Made by a program: the position numbers and the translations under genes
Notes under the pieces: model-generated
The model's input: only the letters and a program-made list of their open reading frames with translations
What the model was told of the DNA's origin: nothing
Database searches by the model: none
Shown here: positions 1 to 8,772 of the stretch, in pieces
How positions within the stretch are numbered: the first letter of the stretch is position 1
Layout: each line of letters opens with the position of its first letter
NCBI RefSeq assembly: GCF_042664895.1
Contig: NZ_JBHTBQ010000039.1
Coordinates: forward strand, 1-64,000
Source of the DNA: Iodobacter arcticus
Lineage (GTDB): Bacteria > Pseudomonadota > Gammaproteobacteria > Burkholderiales > Chitinibacteraceae
Length of the DNA stretch: 64,000 nt
Reading direction: 5' to 3'

Positions 1-372
<372 letters not shown>

Positions 373-396
373 AATCGCTAAGCTAGTACTTACTGG

Positions 397-502
397 NNNN
401 NNNNNNNNNNNNNNNNNNNNNNNNNNNNNNNNNNNNNNNNNNNNNNNNNNNNNNNNNNNNNNNNNNNNNNNNNNNNNNNNNNNNNNNNNNNNNNNNNNNN
501 NN
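397..502. other. Assembly gap (run of N)
   Basis: 106 undetermined bases between the 16S 5' end and the upstream rRNA leader. Multi-copy rRNA operons commonly cause such scaffold joins, so linkage of the 16S fragment to the rest of the window is a little less certain than linkage elsewhere. Confidence 0.99.
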
Positions 503-558
503 AATGCAAGCACTTGTTTCGCTTCCGAATCAAGCACTCACACTCATCGACTGTATTT

Positions 559-570
559 TTTTAAAGATCA
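559..570 (-). promoter_or_regulatory. boxA-like antitermination site in rRNA leader
   Basis: The minus strand reads TGATCTTTAAA, resembling the boxA element (TGCTCTTTAACA) found in rRNA operon leaders, where the Nus factor complex loads to prevent premature termination. It lies downstream of the rRNA promoter (623-651) and upstream of the 16S 5' end, which is the expected order. The match is partial. Confidence 0.6.
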
Positions 571-622
571 TTCGCTGCGGCTAGAACACCGTGTTGCTGT
601 GTGTGCTGCAGCGAGAGGCCGA

Positions 623-651
623 AATATACGGACTGGGGCCGCCTCGGTCAA
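623..651 (-). promoter_or_regulatory. rRNA operon promoter (sigma70 type)
   Basis: On the minus strand there is TTGACC (646-651), a 17-base spacer, then TATATT (623-628). The bases after the -10 are GC-rich (TCGGCCTCTC), like the discriminators of stringently controlled rRNA promoters, and upstream of the -35 the sequence is AT-rich, as expected of an UP element. Position and direction suit the 16S gene at 1-372. Confidence 0.8.
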
Positions 652-731
652 CACCTTACTTGCAAGAAAACATACTAAATACGGTAAGTTATTGATTTAC
701 AAAAGATCGCCCAAACAGCTAGTGATGTAAA

Positions 732-1019
732 TTATGCGACAGCGTCTTTGATTGCTTTGAGCGGTGTGTACTTTAAGGCTTTTTTAGCGGGGATTTGCAC
801 TGGCTCGCCCGTTCTTGGGTTGCGGCCAACACGTGCATCGCGGTGTTTGACTGCTAATTTGCCGATTCCTGGCAGAGTCACTTCACCGCCGCCCTTGAGC
901 GTTGCGCCAGTCACATCACCCAGCGCTTCCAAAGTCGCTTCAACGGCCTTTTTAGAAATACCTGGCAATTCGTACTCAGCAACCCTTAGGACTGCCTCGA
1001 TGAGTTCTCGCTTATTCAT
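732..1019 (-). CDS. HU/IHF-family DNA-binding protein
   Basis: A 95-residue basic nucleoid protein of the HU/IHF family, which bends DNA as a dimer. The N-terminal MNKRELIEAVL helix, the PGIGKLAV core and the beta-arm region RVGRNPRTGEPVQIPAKKALKYTPLKAIKDAV are typical; the G-R-N-P-x-T-G motif with a proline near the arm tip is the hallmark. The start at 1019 (MNKREL) is preferred over an upstream codon at 1055 because family members begin exactly here. The central GEVTLPGIGKLAVKHRDAR matches HU more than IHF, but it is not the canonical HupB, so no symbol is given. It lies beside an rRNA operon, transcribed in the same direction, and divergent from the regulator at 1183. Confidence 0.93.
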   Translation of the reverse strand: MNKRELIEAVLRVAEYELPGISKKAVEATLEALGDVTGATLKGGGEVTLPGIGKLAVKHRDARVGRNPRTGEPVQIPAKKALKYTPLKAIKDAVA

Positions 1020-1182
1020 AGTGAAATTCCAGATATTGAAATATTTGAAGCACATTGTGCCAGCCCTTATTGCTCCATGTCTGTTTGAAATAGGCTGAAT
1101 GTTTAATTATTAGGCCTCACTACAACACTCATCAGGCACAACGACAATTGCGATTTTACGTTATTACTGAAAAAATAAGCCA

Positions 1183-2145
1183 ATGCCACATCGACTCAAT
1201 CCCAACCTCATCCAAATTGCCGTGCTGCTTTTGCCGCCAGCACCACTGTTAAGCATCGCCAGCATCGATACGGTATTGGGCTTGGCAAATACCATCAGCG
1301 ATGAAGCACTATATAAGTTGCAATATTATTCATTAGATGGAGCCGCCATTCCCTTGGCCACGGGTGGGCACTACCCTCAGCTGCCCGCCTTACTCGATAG
1401 CAAGGCTACTGATGTATTACTTATCGTTTCGCAGACACCGCCATTTGCGAACGATCCGCGCCTTGCTCTGCTCAAACCCTTACTAAATAGCGCCTCGATG
1501 ATTGGGGCAATTGATTGTGGCGCATGGTGGCTAGCAGCCTGCGGCGTATTAGATCAGCACCGAGCCACATTACGCTGGCCTGAGCTGCGGGCGTTTGCAG
1601 CGACTTTTCCTCGCATAATTTGCACGCAGAATTTATATGAGTTTGATCGCAGCTATTTTAGCTGTGGCGCAGGCGTTGCAACCCTCGATGTGATGCTGGC
1701 CTTAGTGGCTAAACAGCAAAGCCTAGGCTTGGCGGAGCAGATTGCTGAATCTTTATGTATTGAACACTTACGCACGCCCGATACCCGCCAACGCACTTCG
1801 CATGCTTTGCAACTTGGGCAGCGCCAGCCCAAGCTCAGCGCCGTGCTGCAACTCATGGAAGCCAATTTAGAAGAGCCCATCAGCAGTGACGAGCTGGCGC
1901 AGCACGTTGATTTATCCCGCCGCCAATTAGAACGCCTGTTTAAGCAGCACTTAGACACCCTGCCCGCCCGCCACTATATGCAATTGCGTTTAGAACGGGC
2001 TCGCACCATGTTGCAACGCACCGGGATTTCTGTGGTGCAGATTGGCTTATCTTGTGGGTTTTCTTCCGGCGCACATTTTGCAACCGCCTACCGCGCCCAC
2101 TTTGGCTTATCCCCCCGAGACGAGCGTGCAGCTTTCTCTAAGTAA
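1183..2145 (+). CDS. argR: AraC-family (GlxA type) regulator, likely ArgR of arginine catabolism
   Basis: A 320-residue regulator. The N-terminal ~190 residues have the DJ-1/PfpI-like fold of GlxA-type regulators (IQIAVLLLPP..., then the IGAIDCGAWWLAACG turn). The C-terminal ~100 residues are an AraC double helix-turn-helix (ISSDELAQHVDLSRRQLERLFKQHL; ISVVQIGLSCGFSSGAHFATAYRAHFGLSPRD). It is immediately upstream of, and in line with, astC. In Pseudomonas aeruginosa an AraC-type ArgR (329 aa) sits next to the aru operon and activates it in response to arginine, so the same role is inferred. The symbol is by analogy; it is unrelated to the E. coli ArgR repressor. Confidence 0.75.
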   Translation: MPHRLNPNLIQIAVLLLPPAPLLSIASIDTVLGLANTISDEALYKLQYYSLDGAAIPLATGGHYPQLPALLDSKATDVLLIVSQTPPFANDPRLALLKPLLNSASMIGAIDCGAWWLAACGVLDQHRATLRWPELRAFAATFPRIICTQNLYEFDRSYFSCGAGVATLDVMLALVAKQQSLGLAEQIAESLCIEHLRTPDTRQRTSHALQLGQRQPKLSAVLQLMEANLEEPISSDELAQHVDLSRRQLERLFKQHLDTLPARHYMQLRLERARTMLQRTGISVVQIGLSCGFSSGAHFATAYRAHFGLSPRDERAAFSK

Positions 2146-2179
2146 TGAACCTGCTGCTTTCCCTAGGCCCTAAAGGTGT

Positions 2180-2193
2180 AAAGCTATAGCTTT
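2180..2193. promoter_or_regulatory. Perfect 14-bp palindrome upstream of astC, possible operator
   Basis: AAAGCTATAGCTTT is a perfect inverted repeat in the 126-bp spacer between the regulator gene and astC. It could be a regulator-binding site. AraC-type ArgR sites are usually direct-repeat half-sites, so which protein would bind here is open. Confidence 0.35.
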
Positions 2194-2271
2194 ATGTCGC
2201 ATTTATAGAAGATTGATTAACGACGCCCGCTCTACACTGGATGTACTTTATCCCGTTTGCAGGATCTGCCC

Positions 2272-3492
2272 ATGTCTACCGTAAATCGCGCCACTTTTGA
2301 TCAAGTTATGGTTCCCAACTACGCCCCTGCGCCGTTTATTCCGGTAAAAGGCTTGGCCTCACGTTTGTGGGATCAGGAAGGCCGCGAATATGTAGATTTC
2401 TCTAGCGGCATCGCCGTCACCAGCCTTGGGCATTTACACCCAGAGCTGACCGCCGTATTGCACGATCAAGCCGATCAACTTTGGCATTTATCTAATGGCT
2501 TTACCAACGAGCCAGCACTGCGCCTTGCGCAACGCTTGATTGATGCCACTTTTGCTGAGCGCGTGTTCTTTTGTAATTCTGGCGCAGAAGCCAATGAAGC
2601 CGCGCTGAAACTGGCCCGCCGTTATGCTGTGGATCATTTTTCTAGCGACAAAGATCAGATTATTGCCTGCACCCAATCCTTCCATGGCCGCACCCTGTTT
2701 ACCGTGTCGGTAGGTGGTCAACCCAAATATGCAGAAGGCTTTGGCCCAACGCCAGGCAGTATCAGCCACGTACCATTTAATGATCTGGCCGCGATTGAAG
2801 CCATGATCAGCAACAAAACCTGCGCGGTGATTGTGGAGCCAGTGCAGGGCGAAGGCGGCGTCATCCCTGCCACGCAAGAATACCTAAATGCCCTGCGTGC
2901 CCTGTGCGACAAACACAATGCCCTGCTGATTTTTGATGAAGTGCAAATTGGTGTAGGCCGCTCCGGCTCGCTCTATGCTTATATGCACTATGGCGTAACA
3001 CCCGACATCCTGACTTCGGCCAAAGCACTGGGCAACGGCCTGCCAATTGGCGCGATGCTGACCACGGCCAAGATTGCCAGCGCCTTTGTGGTTGGCACGC
3101 ACGGCTCCACTTACGGCGGCAACCCACTGGTCACCGCCGTGGCCGACAAAGTGATCGAGCTGATTAATACGCCTGCCGTACTAGAAGGCGTAAAACACCG
3201 CAATAAGCTGTTTGTGGATGGCTTAAATAAGATCAATGCAAAACACGGTGTATTTAAAGAGATTCGTGGCAGCGGCTTATTGATTGGTGCCGAGCTAGCC
3301 CCGGTATTGCAAGGCCGCGCTAAAGATGTGGTGACACTTGGTGCAAAACACGGGGTAGTGCTGCTGATGGCTGGCCCAAATGTATTACGCTTGCTGCCGT
3401 CTTTAGTGATTTCAGAAGCGGATCTGGCAGAGGGTCTGCGCCGTTTGGAAGCGGTGATTGCTGAGCTGGTACCGGCGACTGTTGCGGCTTAA
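2272..3492 (+). CDS. astC: Succinylornithine/acetylornithine aminotransferase
   Basis: A PLP-dependent class-III aminotransferase of 406 residues that converts N2-succinylornithine and 2-oxoglutarate to succinylglutamate semialdehyde and glutamate (step 3 of the AST pathway). Visible motifs: the SGAEANEAALKLAR cofactor loop, IFDEVQ, and SAKALGNG with the Schiff-base lysine at residue 251. The start at 2272 follows AGGA with good spacing (2261-2264); a TTG at 2257 is less likely. Family members can also act in arginine biosynthesis (ArgD), but the following succinyltransferase genes point to AstC/AruC. First structural gene of the ast cluster. Confidence 0.93.
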   Translation: MSTVNRATFDQVMVPNYAPAPFIPVKGLASRLWDQEGREYVDFSSGIAVTSLGHLHPELTAVLHDQADQLWHLSNGFTNEPALRLAQRLIDATFAERVFFCNSGAEANEAALKLARRYAVDHFSSDKDQIIACTQSFHGRTLFTVSVGGQPKYAEGFGPTPGSISHVPFNDLAAIEAMISNKTCAVIVEPVQGEGGVIPATQEYLNALRALCDKHNALLIFDEVQIGVGRSGSLYAYMHYGVTPDILTSAKALGNGLPIGAMLTTAKIASAFVVGTHGSTYGGNPLVTAVADKVIELINTPAVLEGVKHRNKLFVDGLNKINAKHGVFKEIRGSGLLIGAELAPVLQGRAKDVVTLGAKHGVVLLMAGPNVLRLLPSLVISEADLAEGLRRLEAVIAELVPATVAA

Positions 3493-3500
3493 ATTTAATA

Positions 3501-3733
3501 AAAACCTAAGATTTGTAGACACAAAGAACGGGGAGAAAGCGAAGAGCACAGAGAAAAGGGGCCAAAAACGTAGGGTGGGCAAGTTTTTATGCCCACGCGT
3601 CTACGCTCTATGTCTCACGGAACCCCGCCAGATTTTGCATGACATTGCGAAAACGGCGGGTTGCACCCGCCCTACAGTTTGCTTTATTTCTCCCCGTTCT
3701 CTGTGTACTTAGTGTTCTCTGTGTCTACAGAAC
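3501..3733. repeat. Composite intergenic repeat: family A arms with family F and C inside
   Basis: The spacer between astC and aruF is almost wholly repeat. The left arm (3501-3560) contains TTGTAGACACAAAGAACG and the right arm (3690-3732) is its inverted partner GTTCTCTGTGTCTACAG. Between them lie a GTAGGGTGGGCA...TGCCCACGC inverted repeat (family F, 3569-3602) and a GCGGGTTGCACCCGCCCTAC half element (family C, to 3677). The same units recur at other spacers in the window. Confidence 0.85.
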
Positions 3734-3765
3734 TTTTTTACACCGTTCACCCTCGGATCGCCCCT

Positions 3766-4791
3766 ATGCTTATCGTAAGACCAGGAAAACTGTCCGACCT
3801 TGATCAATTGGAGCGCATGGCGCGCTCTAAGGGGCCGATTTTGCATTCGCTGCCGGCGGATCGTACACGCCTGCAAGAGCTGATTTTGCGCTCGATTGAT
3901 TCCCTGCAAAACGAGATCGACTACCCTGGCGAAGAAAGCTATTTATTTGTATTAGAAGAAAACGGCACTCTGTATGGATCGGCTAGCATCGTCGCACTTG
4001 CGGGGCAGCACGAGCCTTTCTACGCTTTTCGCAATGAAGTGGTGGTTCACGCCTCGCGCGAGCTACATGTGAATCATCGGATTCATGCCTTGGTGATGTC
4101 GCATGAGCTGACCAGCTGTACGCGACTGACTGGCTTTTATATCGAGCCAGAAAAAGCCGCTTATGCCGATTTACTCTCCCGTGCGCGGCTATTATTTATT
4201 GCCCAGCATCGCCAACGCTTTAGTAAAGATATTTTCTCTGTGCTGCCCGGCATTGCCGATGCAGATGGCAACTCGCCTTTTTGGGAAAGCGTGGGACGCA
4301 AGTTTACCCGCCGTGATTTTGCCGAAATGGAACGGGAATCAGGCGGACGCAGCCGTGGCTTTATTGCCGAAGTGATGCCGGTTGATCCGCTCTATGTGCC
4401 GCTGCTTTCAGAAGATGCCCAACGCGTGATGGGCGAGCCGCACGCCAGCGCTCGTCTGCCTTATCAATGCCATCTAGACGAAGGCTTTGAGCCTGATCGC
4501 TTTATCGATATTTTTGACGCTGGCCCCGTGCTCACCGCCACACTGGACGCCTGTTATTCGCTGCGCCACAGCGCTCTGCACCGCATTGCCTACGAATCTG
4601 ATATCCACGGCACGGCCAGCTACTTGGTCTGTAATACCTCCAGCAGCGAATTTCGCTGTATTAAAATCCATTTGCCTAAGCAGCTAAGCCAAGAGATTTC
4701 CTTGCCGCCCGCCTTAGCCAGTGCATTAGAAGTTGGCCTTGGCAGCGAAGTGCGCTGTGTAAAATTGAATCACTCAGGGGCCGCATTATGA
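3766..4791 (+). CDS. aruF: Arginine N-succinyltransferase, alpha-type subunit (AstA/AruF)
   Basis: A 341-residue AstA-family acyltransferase transferring succinyl from succinyl-CoA to arginine (step 1 of AST). Family landmarks: an N-terminal MLIVRPGKLSDLDQLERMA, GEESYLFVLEE, FYAFRNE, the HELT segment, SPFWESVGRKF, FIAEVMP, and IDIFDAGPVL. It is closer to Pseudomonas AruF than AruG (EESYLFVLEE then FYAFRNEVVVHASREL). The start is set at 3766, where homology begins; the longer frame back to 3661 only translates the upstream repeat. It is followed by a paralogous subunit after 43 bp. Confidence 0.9.
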   Translation: MLIVRPGKLSDLDQLERMARSKGPILHSLPADRTRLQELILRSIDSLQNEIDYPGEESYLFVLEENGTLYGSASIVALAGQHEPFYAFRNEVVVHASRELHVNHRIHALVMSHELTSCTRLTGFYIEPEKAAYADLLSRARLLFIAQHRQRFSKDIFSVLPGIADADGNSPFWESVGRKFTRRDFAEMERESGGRSRGFIAEVMPVDPLYVPLLSEDAQRVMGEPHASARLPYQCHLDEGFEPDRFIDIFDAGPVLTATLDACYSLRHSALHRIAYESDIHGTASYLVCNTSSSEFRCIKIHLPKQLSQEISLPPALASALEVGLGSEVRCVKLNHSGAAL

Positions 4792-4834
4792 AAAATAGCC
4801 GCCTTTGCCTATGTAATTGCAATGGAGCCGCATC

Positions 4835-5866
4835 ATGAAAATTGTGCGACTTTGTCAATTTAGCGATGTCGATAAGCTGGTCGAGCTGGCGCATAAAGCG
4901 GGCCCCGGCATGACCACGCTTAAACCCGATCCGGGCGCGCAGGCCGCCAGAATCGACCGCGTTCGCCGCACCTTGGAAGGCAGCGCTGCGCTAGCGGATC
5001 AAGGCTATCTATTCTTAATGGAAGAAACCGACACCGGCGAGATTGTCGGCGTGTGCGGCATTGAAACCGCAGTGGGGCTGGAGCAGCCGTTTTACACCTA
5101 CCGTATCGATACCTCGGTATACGCCAGCCGCGAAATGAAGATCTGGAGCAAGATGGATAAGCTGACCATCTCGCACGATCTGACCGGCTACACCGAGCTT
5201 TGCTCGCTCTTTTTAGACCCGCTGCACCGCGTGAACTGTAATGGCGCGCTCTTGTCCAAATCTCGCTTTATGTTTTTGGCGCAATTTAGCGACCGTTTTG
5301 GCGAGCGCGTCTGCGCCGAAATGCGCGGGGTATTTGATGAGCACGGCGATTCACCCTTTTGGCGCGCACTGGGCAGCCATTTTTACCGCATCGATTTTCA
5401 TGAAGCAGATCGTCTGGTGTCGCTCGGGCAAAAATCTTTTCTGGCCGAGCTAATGCCGCGTTTTCCGGTGTATATCGACTTTTTACCTGACGACGCCAAA
5501 GCCTGTATTGGGGCTACACACAAAGACACCACCCCTGCCCGTCATCTATTAGAAAGCGAAGGCTTACGCTTAGAGCGACACATCGATATCTTTGAAGCAG
5601 GCCCCGTGCTAGAAGCCCGTATCGACAGCCTGCGTGTGATGCGTGAAAGTGGGCTTTGTAATGTAGTGATCAGCGACACAAAAAAAGCACCATCGGCACC
5701 GCATCTCATCGCCACCAGCCAGTTAAAGAAATTTCGCACAGGGCTGATCTACACCGCACCAGAGCAAGGCCTGATTATGCTAACACCAGCAGAAGCCAAG
5801 GCATTGCAAGTAGGCACGGGAGATCAAGTCAGAATGATGGAAGCTTATCCACGGAGAGTGGTGTAG
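4835..5866 (+). CDS. aruG: Arginine N-succinyltransferase, beta-type subunit (AstA/AruG)
   Basis: A 343-residue AstA-family paralogue of the preceding gene. Landmarks: VRLCQFSDVDKLVELAHKAGPGMTTL, GYLFLMEE, FYTYRIDTSVYASREM, HDLTGYTELCSLFLDPLHR, SPFWRALGSHF, FLAELMP, IDIFEAGPVLEA. AruG of Pseudomonas shares the GLTTL and LTGNSELCSLFL features, so this is the beta-type subunit. GGAG at 4824-4827, 7 nt before ATG 4835, fixes the start over an ATG at 4817. AruF and AruG form a hetero-oligomer in Pseudomonas, whereas enteric bacteria have a single AstA. Confidence 0.9.
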   Translation: MKIVRLCQFSDVDKLVELAHKAGPGMTTLKPDPGAQAARIDRVRRTLEGSAALADQGYLFLMEETDTGEIVGVCGIETAVGLEQPFYTYRIDTSVYASREMKIWSKMDKLTISHDLTGYTELCSLFLDPLHRVNCNGALLSKSRFMFLAQFSDRFGERVCAEMRGVFDEHGDSPFWRALGSHFYRIDFHEADRLVSLGQKSFLAELMPRFPVYIDFLPDDAKACIGATHKDTTPARHLLESEGLRLERHIDIFEAGPVLEARIDSLRVMRESGLCNVVISDTKKAPSAPHLIATSQLKKFRTGLIYTAPEQGLIMLTPAEAKALQVGTGDQVRMMEAYPRRVV

Positions 5867-5879
5867 CACCAAAGATTGA

Positions 5880-6100
5880 AACCCAAATCTTGAACCACGG
5901 AGGAAAAGGAGAACACGGAGGGCCACGGAGGAAAACAAGTGACTTAACTAAATCAAACTTATCATTCCCGCTCTTGGAGATCCATTATTTACGCTGGATC
6001 CCCAATATAAAACACTCGGGGATGACGACAATGATCCCCTAGGGTTTCTCCGTGTAACTCCGTATTCTCCGTGCTCTCCGTGGTTCAAGACTTAGGTTTT
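5880..6100. repeat. Family B inverted repeat pair in aruG-astD spacer
   Basis: The left arm, with CTTGAACCACGGAGGA and further ACACGGAGG units (5885-5932), is mirrored by a right arm ending CTCTCCGTGGTTCAAGAC (6045-6093). The centre has another palindromic stretch around TCATTCCCGCTC / GGGGATGACG. The right arm ends about 50 bp before the astD start. Confidence 0.8.
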
Positions 6101-6142
6101 GCTTTAGATTTTGAATCAACCAATATCTTAAAGGACAGCAAC

Positions 6143-7606
6143 ATGGCTCAACTGTTTATCAATGGCCAATGGCAAGATGGCACGGGTAGTGAATTGATTT
6201 CTACCAATCCGGCGAATAACGCCGTGGTTTGGCAGTGCAAGAGCGCTAGCAGCGACGATGTAAACCTCGCCATGCTTGCTGCCCGCAATGCTTTCCCAGC
6301 ATGGAAACGCACCTCGCTGGAAGATCGAATCGCCATCGTGCGCCGCTTTGCTGAACTGCTTGGCGAGCATAAAGAAGGCCTTGCCCACGCTATTGGCTTT
6401 GAAACAGGTAAGCCATTGTGGGAATCGCGTCAGGAAGTGGCCGCGATGGTTGGCAAGATTGAGATTTCTATCCGCGCCCATGCAGAGCGCACGGGTGAGC
6501 GCAGCAGCGCCACACCGGATGGCAACGCAGTTTTGCGTCATCGCCCGCATGGCGTGGTGGCAGTGTACGGCCCTTATAACTTCCCTGGCCATTTGCCCAA
6601 TGGCCATATTGTGCCTGCGCTGCTGGCGGGCAATTGCATTGTATTTAAGCCGTCCGAGCAAGCGCCGCTAGTAGCCGAAAAAACCGTGCAACTTTGGCAA
6701 GCCGCTGGCCTGCCTGCCGGTGTGATTGCGCTGCTGCAGGGCGAAAAAGAAACCGGCATTGCGCTGGCCAAACACGAAGATCTGAACGGCCTGCTGTTTA
6801 CCGGTAGCTCGGGCACTGGCGTGGCGCTGCACAAGCAATTTGCTGGCCGCCCTGACTTTATGCTGGCTCTGGAAATGGGCGGCAATAATCCGCTGATTAT
6901 TGCCCCAACCGAAGCGCTAGATGCGGCGGTACACCACACCATTCAATCGGCGTTTTTATCCGCGGGCCAACGCTGCACCTGCTCGCGCCGCATTCTGGTG
7001 CCCCACGGTGAATTTGGCGATCGCTTTCTGGCCCGCCTGATTGAAGTGGCTGGCAAGCTGTCTATCGGCCATTTTGACGCCGCCGAGCAGCCTTTTATGG
7101 GCTCAGTGATTTCCTTAACCGCCGCACGCCAGTTGATGACTGCACAAGACAAACTGATCGCCCTTGGTGCTGTGCCGCTACTCAAAATGCAACATGCCGA
7201 CCCAAGCAACGCCTTTGTGACACCTGCGATTCTGGATGTGAGTAAGGTGGCTAATCTGCCAGACGAAGAATACTTTGGCCCGCTGACGCAAATCATTCGC
7301 TACAGCAATTTTGCCAAGGCGATAGAGATTGCCAACGACACGGCCTATGGCCTATCAGCAGGCCTCTTGGCCGATGACTCAGCGCTATGGGATGAGTTTA
7401 AAACCGAGATTGACGCTGGGGTCGTGAACTGGAACCGCCCAACCAACGGCGCATCGTCTGCCGCACCATTTGGCGGCACCGGCAAGTCCGGCAATCATCG
7501 CCCTAGCGCCTATTACGCGGCAGACTACTGCGCCACACCGATGGCATCTATCGAATCGGCCACGCTGGTGCTGCCCGCACAGCTATCACCGGGGATAAGC
7601 CTTTAA
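6143..7606 (+). CDS. astD: N-succinylglutamate 5-semialdehyde dehydrogenase
   Basis: An NAD-dependent aldehyde dehydrogenase of 487 residues, step 4 of AST (succinylglutamate semialdehyde to succinylglutamate). The segment GVVAVYGPYNFPGHLPNGH, the catalytic glutamate in LALEMGGNN, the catalytic cysteine in AGQRCTCSRR (about residue 278), and the C-terminal GGTGKSGNHRPSAYYAADYC are AstD-specific features shared with the E. coli enzyme. ATG 6143 is preceded by AAGGA (6131-6135); the upstream frame to 6071 translates repeat. A bidirectional terminator follows directly, so the first ast block ends here. Confidence 0.95.
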   Translation: MAQLFINGQWQDGTGSELISTNPANNAVVWQCKSASSDDVNLAMLAARNAFPAWKRTSLEDRIAIVRRFAELLGEHKEGLAHAIGFETGKPLWESRQEVAAMVGKIEISIRAHAERTGERSSATPDGNAVLRHRPHGVVAVYGPYNFPGHLPNGHIVPALLAGNCIVFKPSEQAPLVAEKTVQLWQAAGLPAGVIALLQGEKETGIALAKHEDLNGLLFTGSSGTGVALHKQFAGRPDFMLALEMGGNNPLIIAPTEALDAAVHHTIQSAFLSAGQRCTCSRRILVPHGEFGDRFLARLIEVAGKLSIGHFDAAEQPFMGSVISLTAARQLMTAQDKLIALGAVPLLKMQHADPSNAFVTPAILDVSKVANLPDEEYFGPLTQIIRYSNFAKAIEIANDTAYGLSAGLLADDSALWDEFKTEIDAGVVNWNRPTNGASSAAPFGGTGKSGNHRPSAYYAADYCATPMASIESATLVLPAQLSPGISL

Positions 7607-7614
7607 GGTTTAGC

Positions 7615-7652
7615 AAAAAATTGGCAGAGCTTTAGGCTCTGCCAATTTTTTT
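7615..7652. terminator. Bidirectional intrinsic terminator astD / LysR gene
   Basis: TTGGCAGAGC, a 5-nt loop TTTAG and GCTCTGCCAA form a perfect 10-bp stem, with A6 before and T7 after, so it can work in both directions. It lies between the convergent astD and LysR genes and overlaps the LysR stop codon. Confidence 0.92.
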
Positions 7653-8553
7653 AAGTTTGCACACCGCATTGCTCCAACAGCCACTCCTTAAACACCTTCA
7701 CCGGATAGGCATCGCGCTTGCTATTGGGGTGGACCAGATAGTAGGCGTTTCGGCTGGGCACGGGCCGATCAACGGCTACCACCAAGCGCCCGCTGGCTAG
7801 CTCGTCTTGTACTAAGAATAGCGGCAATACCGCCATACCCAGCCCTGCCAAAGCCGCCTGAATCACCATATAAAACTGCTCAAACCTTGGGCCTTTTACC
7901 GCATTAATACTAGATTCCCCCACCGCTTCAAACCAATTGGCCCATGCATCGGGGCGGGTGCTGTGCTGCAATAAGGTAAAGCCCAGCAAATCTGCGGGGC
8001 CTTTTAAGCTGCGGCCTGCCAGCAGGCTGGGGGCGCAAATCGGCACGGTCACTTCGTTCATTAAATGGTGGTATTCCACGCCGGGCCAAGAGGTATCGCC
8101 AAAGTGAATCGCCACATCGATTTCTTCTTTAGCAAAATCAAAAGGCTTTAAACGCGTCAGCAAGTTAAGCTGGATTTCTGGGTAGCGAGTAGTAAAGCTC
8201 CCCAACCTAGGCACTAACCAGCGCGAGCCAAAGGTGGGCAAGATGGCTAAATTGAGCGCACCGCTGGTGCCGCTATACGCCATCAAGGCCAGCGTGGCCG
8301 CCTCTGCTCTATCCAGCACATCCCGAATATCCCTCGCATAGGCTTCCCCCGCATCGGTCATAACTAAACGTTGCTTAATCCGATGAAAAAGCGCCCTGCC
8401 TAAGAATTCCTCTAGCAAACGGATCTGCCGGCTAACTGCACTTTGCGTAATGTTTAATTCTTCCGCAGCACGGGTAAAACTAAGCTGCCGTGCTGCTGCA
8501 TCAAAACACTGTAAAGCAGCAAGAGAAGGAAGAATGCGTCGCATAGACTTCAT
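7651..8553 (-). CDS. LysR-family transcriptional regulator (GcvA-like)
   Basis: A 300-residue LysR regulator. N-terminal helix-turn-helix: LQCFDAAARQLSFTRAAEELNITQSAVSRQIRLLEEFLG. The rest is a periplasmic-binding-like effector domain (LNLAILPTFGSRWLVPRL..., IDVAIHFGD, GLGMAVLPLFLVQDEL). It is divergent from the DUF1338 gene at 8897 across 343 bp, the usual LysR arrangement; in Pseudomonas putida the DUF1338 gene hglS is likewise beside a LysR gene. The inferred target is therefore the 8897 gene, perhaps with 10371. Start is either 8553 or 8544 (MRRILPSL); neither has a strong ribosome site. Confidence 0.88.
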   Translation of the reverse strand: MKSMRRILPSLAALQCFDAAARQLSFTRAAEELNITQSAVSRQIRLLEEFLGRALFHRIKQRLVMTDAGEAYARDIRDVLDRAEAATLALMAYSGTSGALNLAILPTFGSRWLVPRLGSFTTRYPEIQLNLLTRLKPFDFAKEEIDVAIHFGDTSWPGVEYHHLMNEVTVPICAPSLLAGRSLKGPADLLGFTLLQHSTRPDAWANWFEAVGESSINAVKGPRFEQFYMVIQAALAGLGMAVLPLFLVQDELASGRLVVAVDRPVPSRNAYYLVHPNSKRDAYPVKVFKEWLLEQCGVQT

Positions 8554-8706
8554 AAGTTTTAGGAATGATGTAATAAGAATACATCGCTTGAAGCCAATCG
8601 CAAATCATCACAGACTGTGAAATGGAAAACTTTGAAAAAAGTGGATCACTTAAATACAAAATTTGCGGCTTGCTGCCCACTCATCAACTTAAGTGAAATG
8701 TTTTTC

Positions 8707-8772
8707 GTAGGGCGGGTGCAACCCGCCGAGCTTTGCTGAAACACGAAAAACGGCGGGTTGCACCCGCCCTAC
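8707..8772. repeat. Family C hairpin repeat (GTAGGGCGGGTG type)
   Basis: GTAGGGCGGGTGCAACCCGC and its inverted partner GGCGGGTTGCACCCGCCCTAC surround a short centre (GAGCTTTGCTGAAACACGAAAA). A further half copy (GGCGGGTGTAACCCGCG) is at 8825-8841. It fills much of the 343-bp divergent spacer; no other gene is seen there. A nearly identical copy is at 22831-22896. Confidence 0.85.

Noticed and set aside
748..1098. Plus-strand frame of 116 codons
   Set aside because: Antisense of the HU-like gene, with no family resemblance.
3501..3733. CRISPR-like array from the repeated short units
   Set aside because: The units are inverted pairs scattered singly in spacers, not regularly spaced direct repeats with spacers, and no cas genes are present.
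7651..8553. Calling the LysR gene a specific regulator of the ast operon
   Set aside because: It is divergent from the DUF1338 gene and convergent with astD, so control of the DUF1338 gene is the better inference; no symbol assigned.
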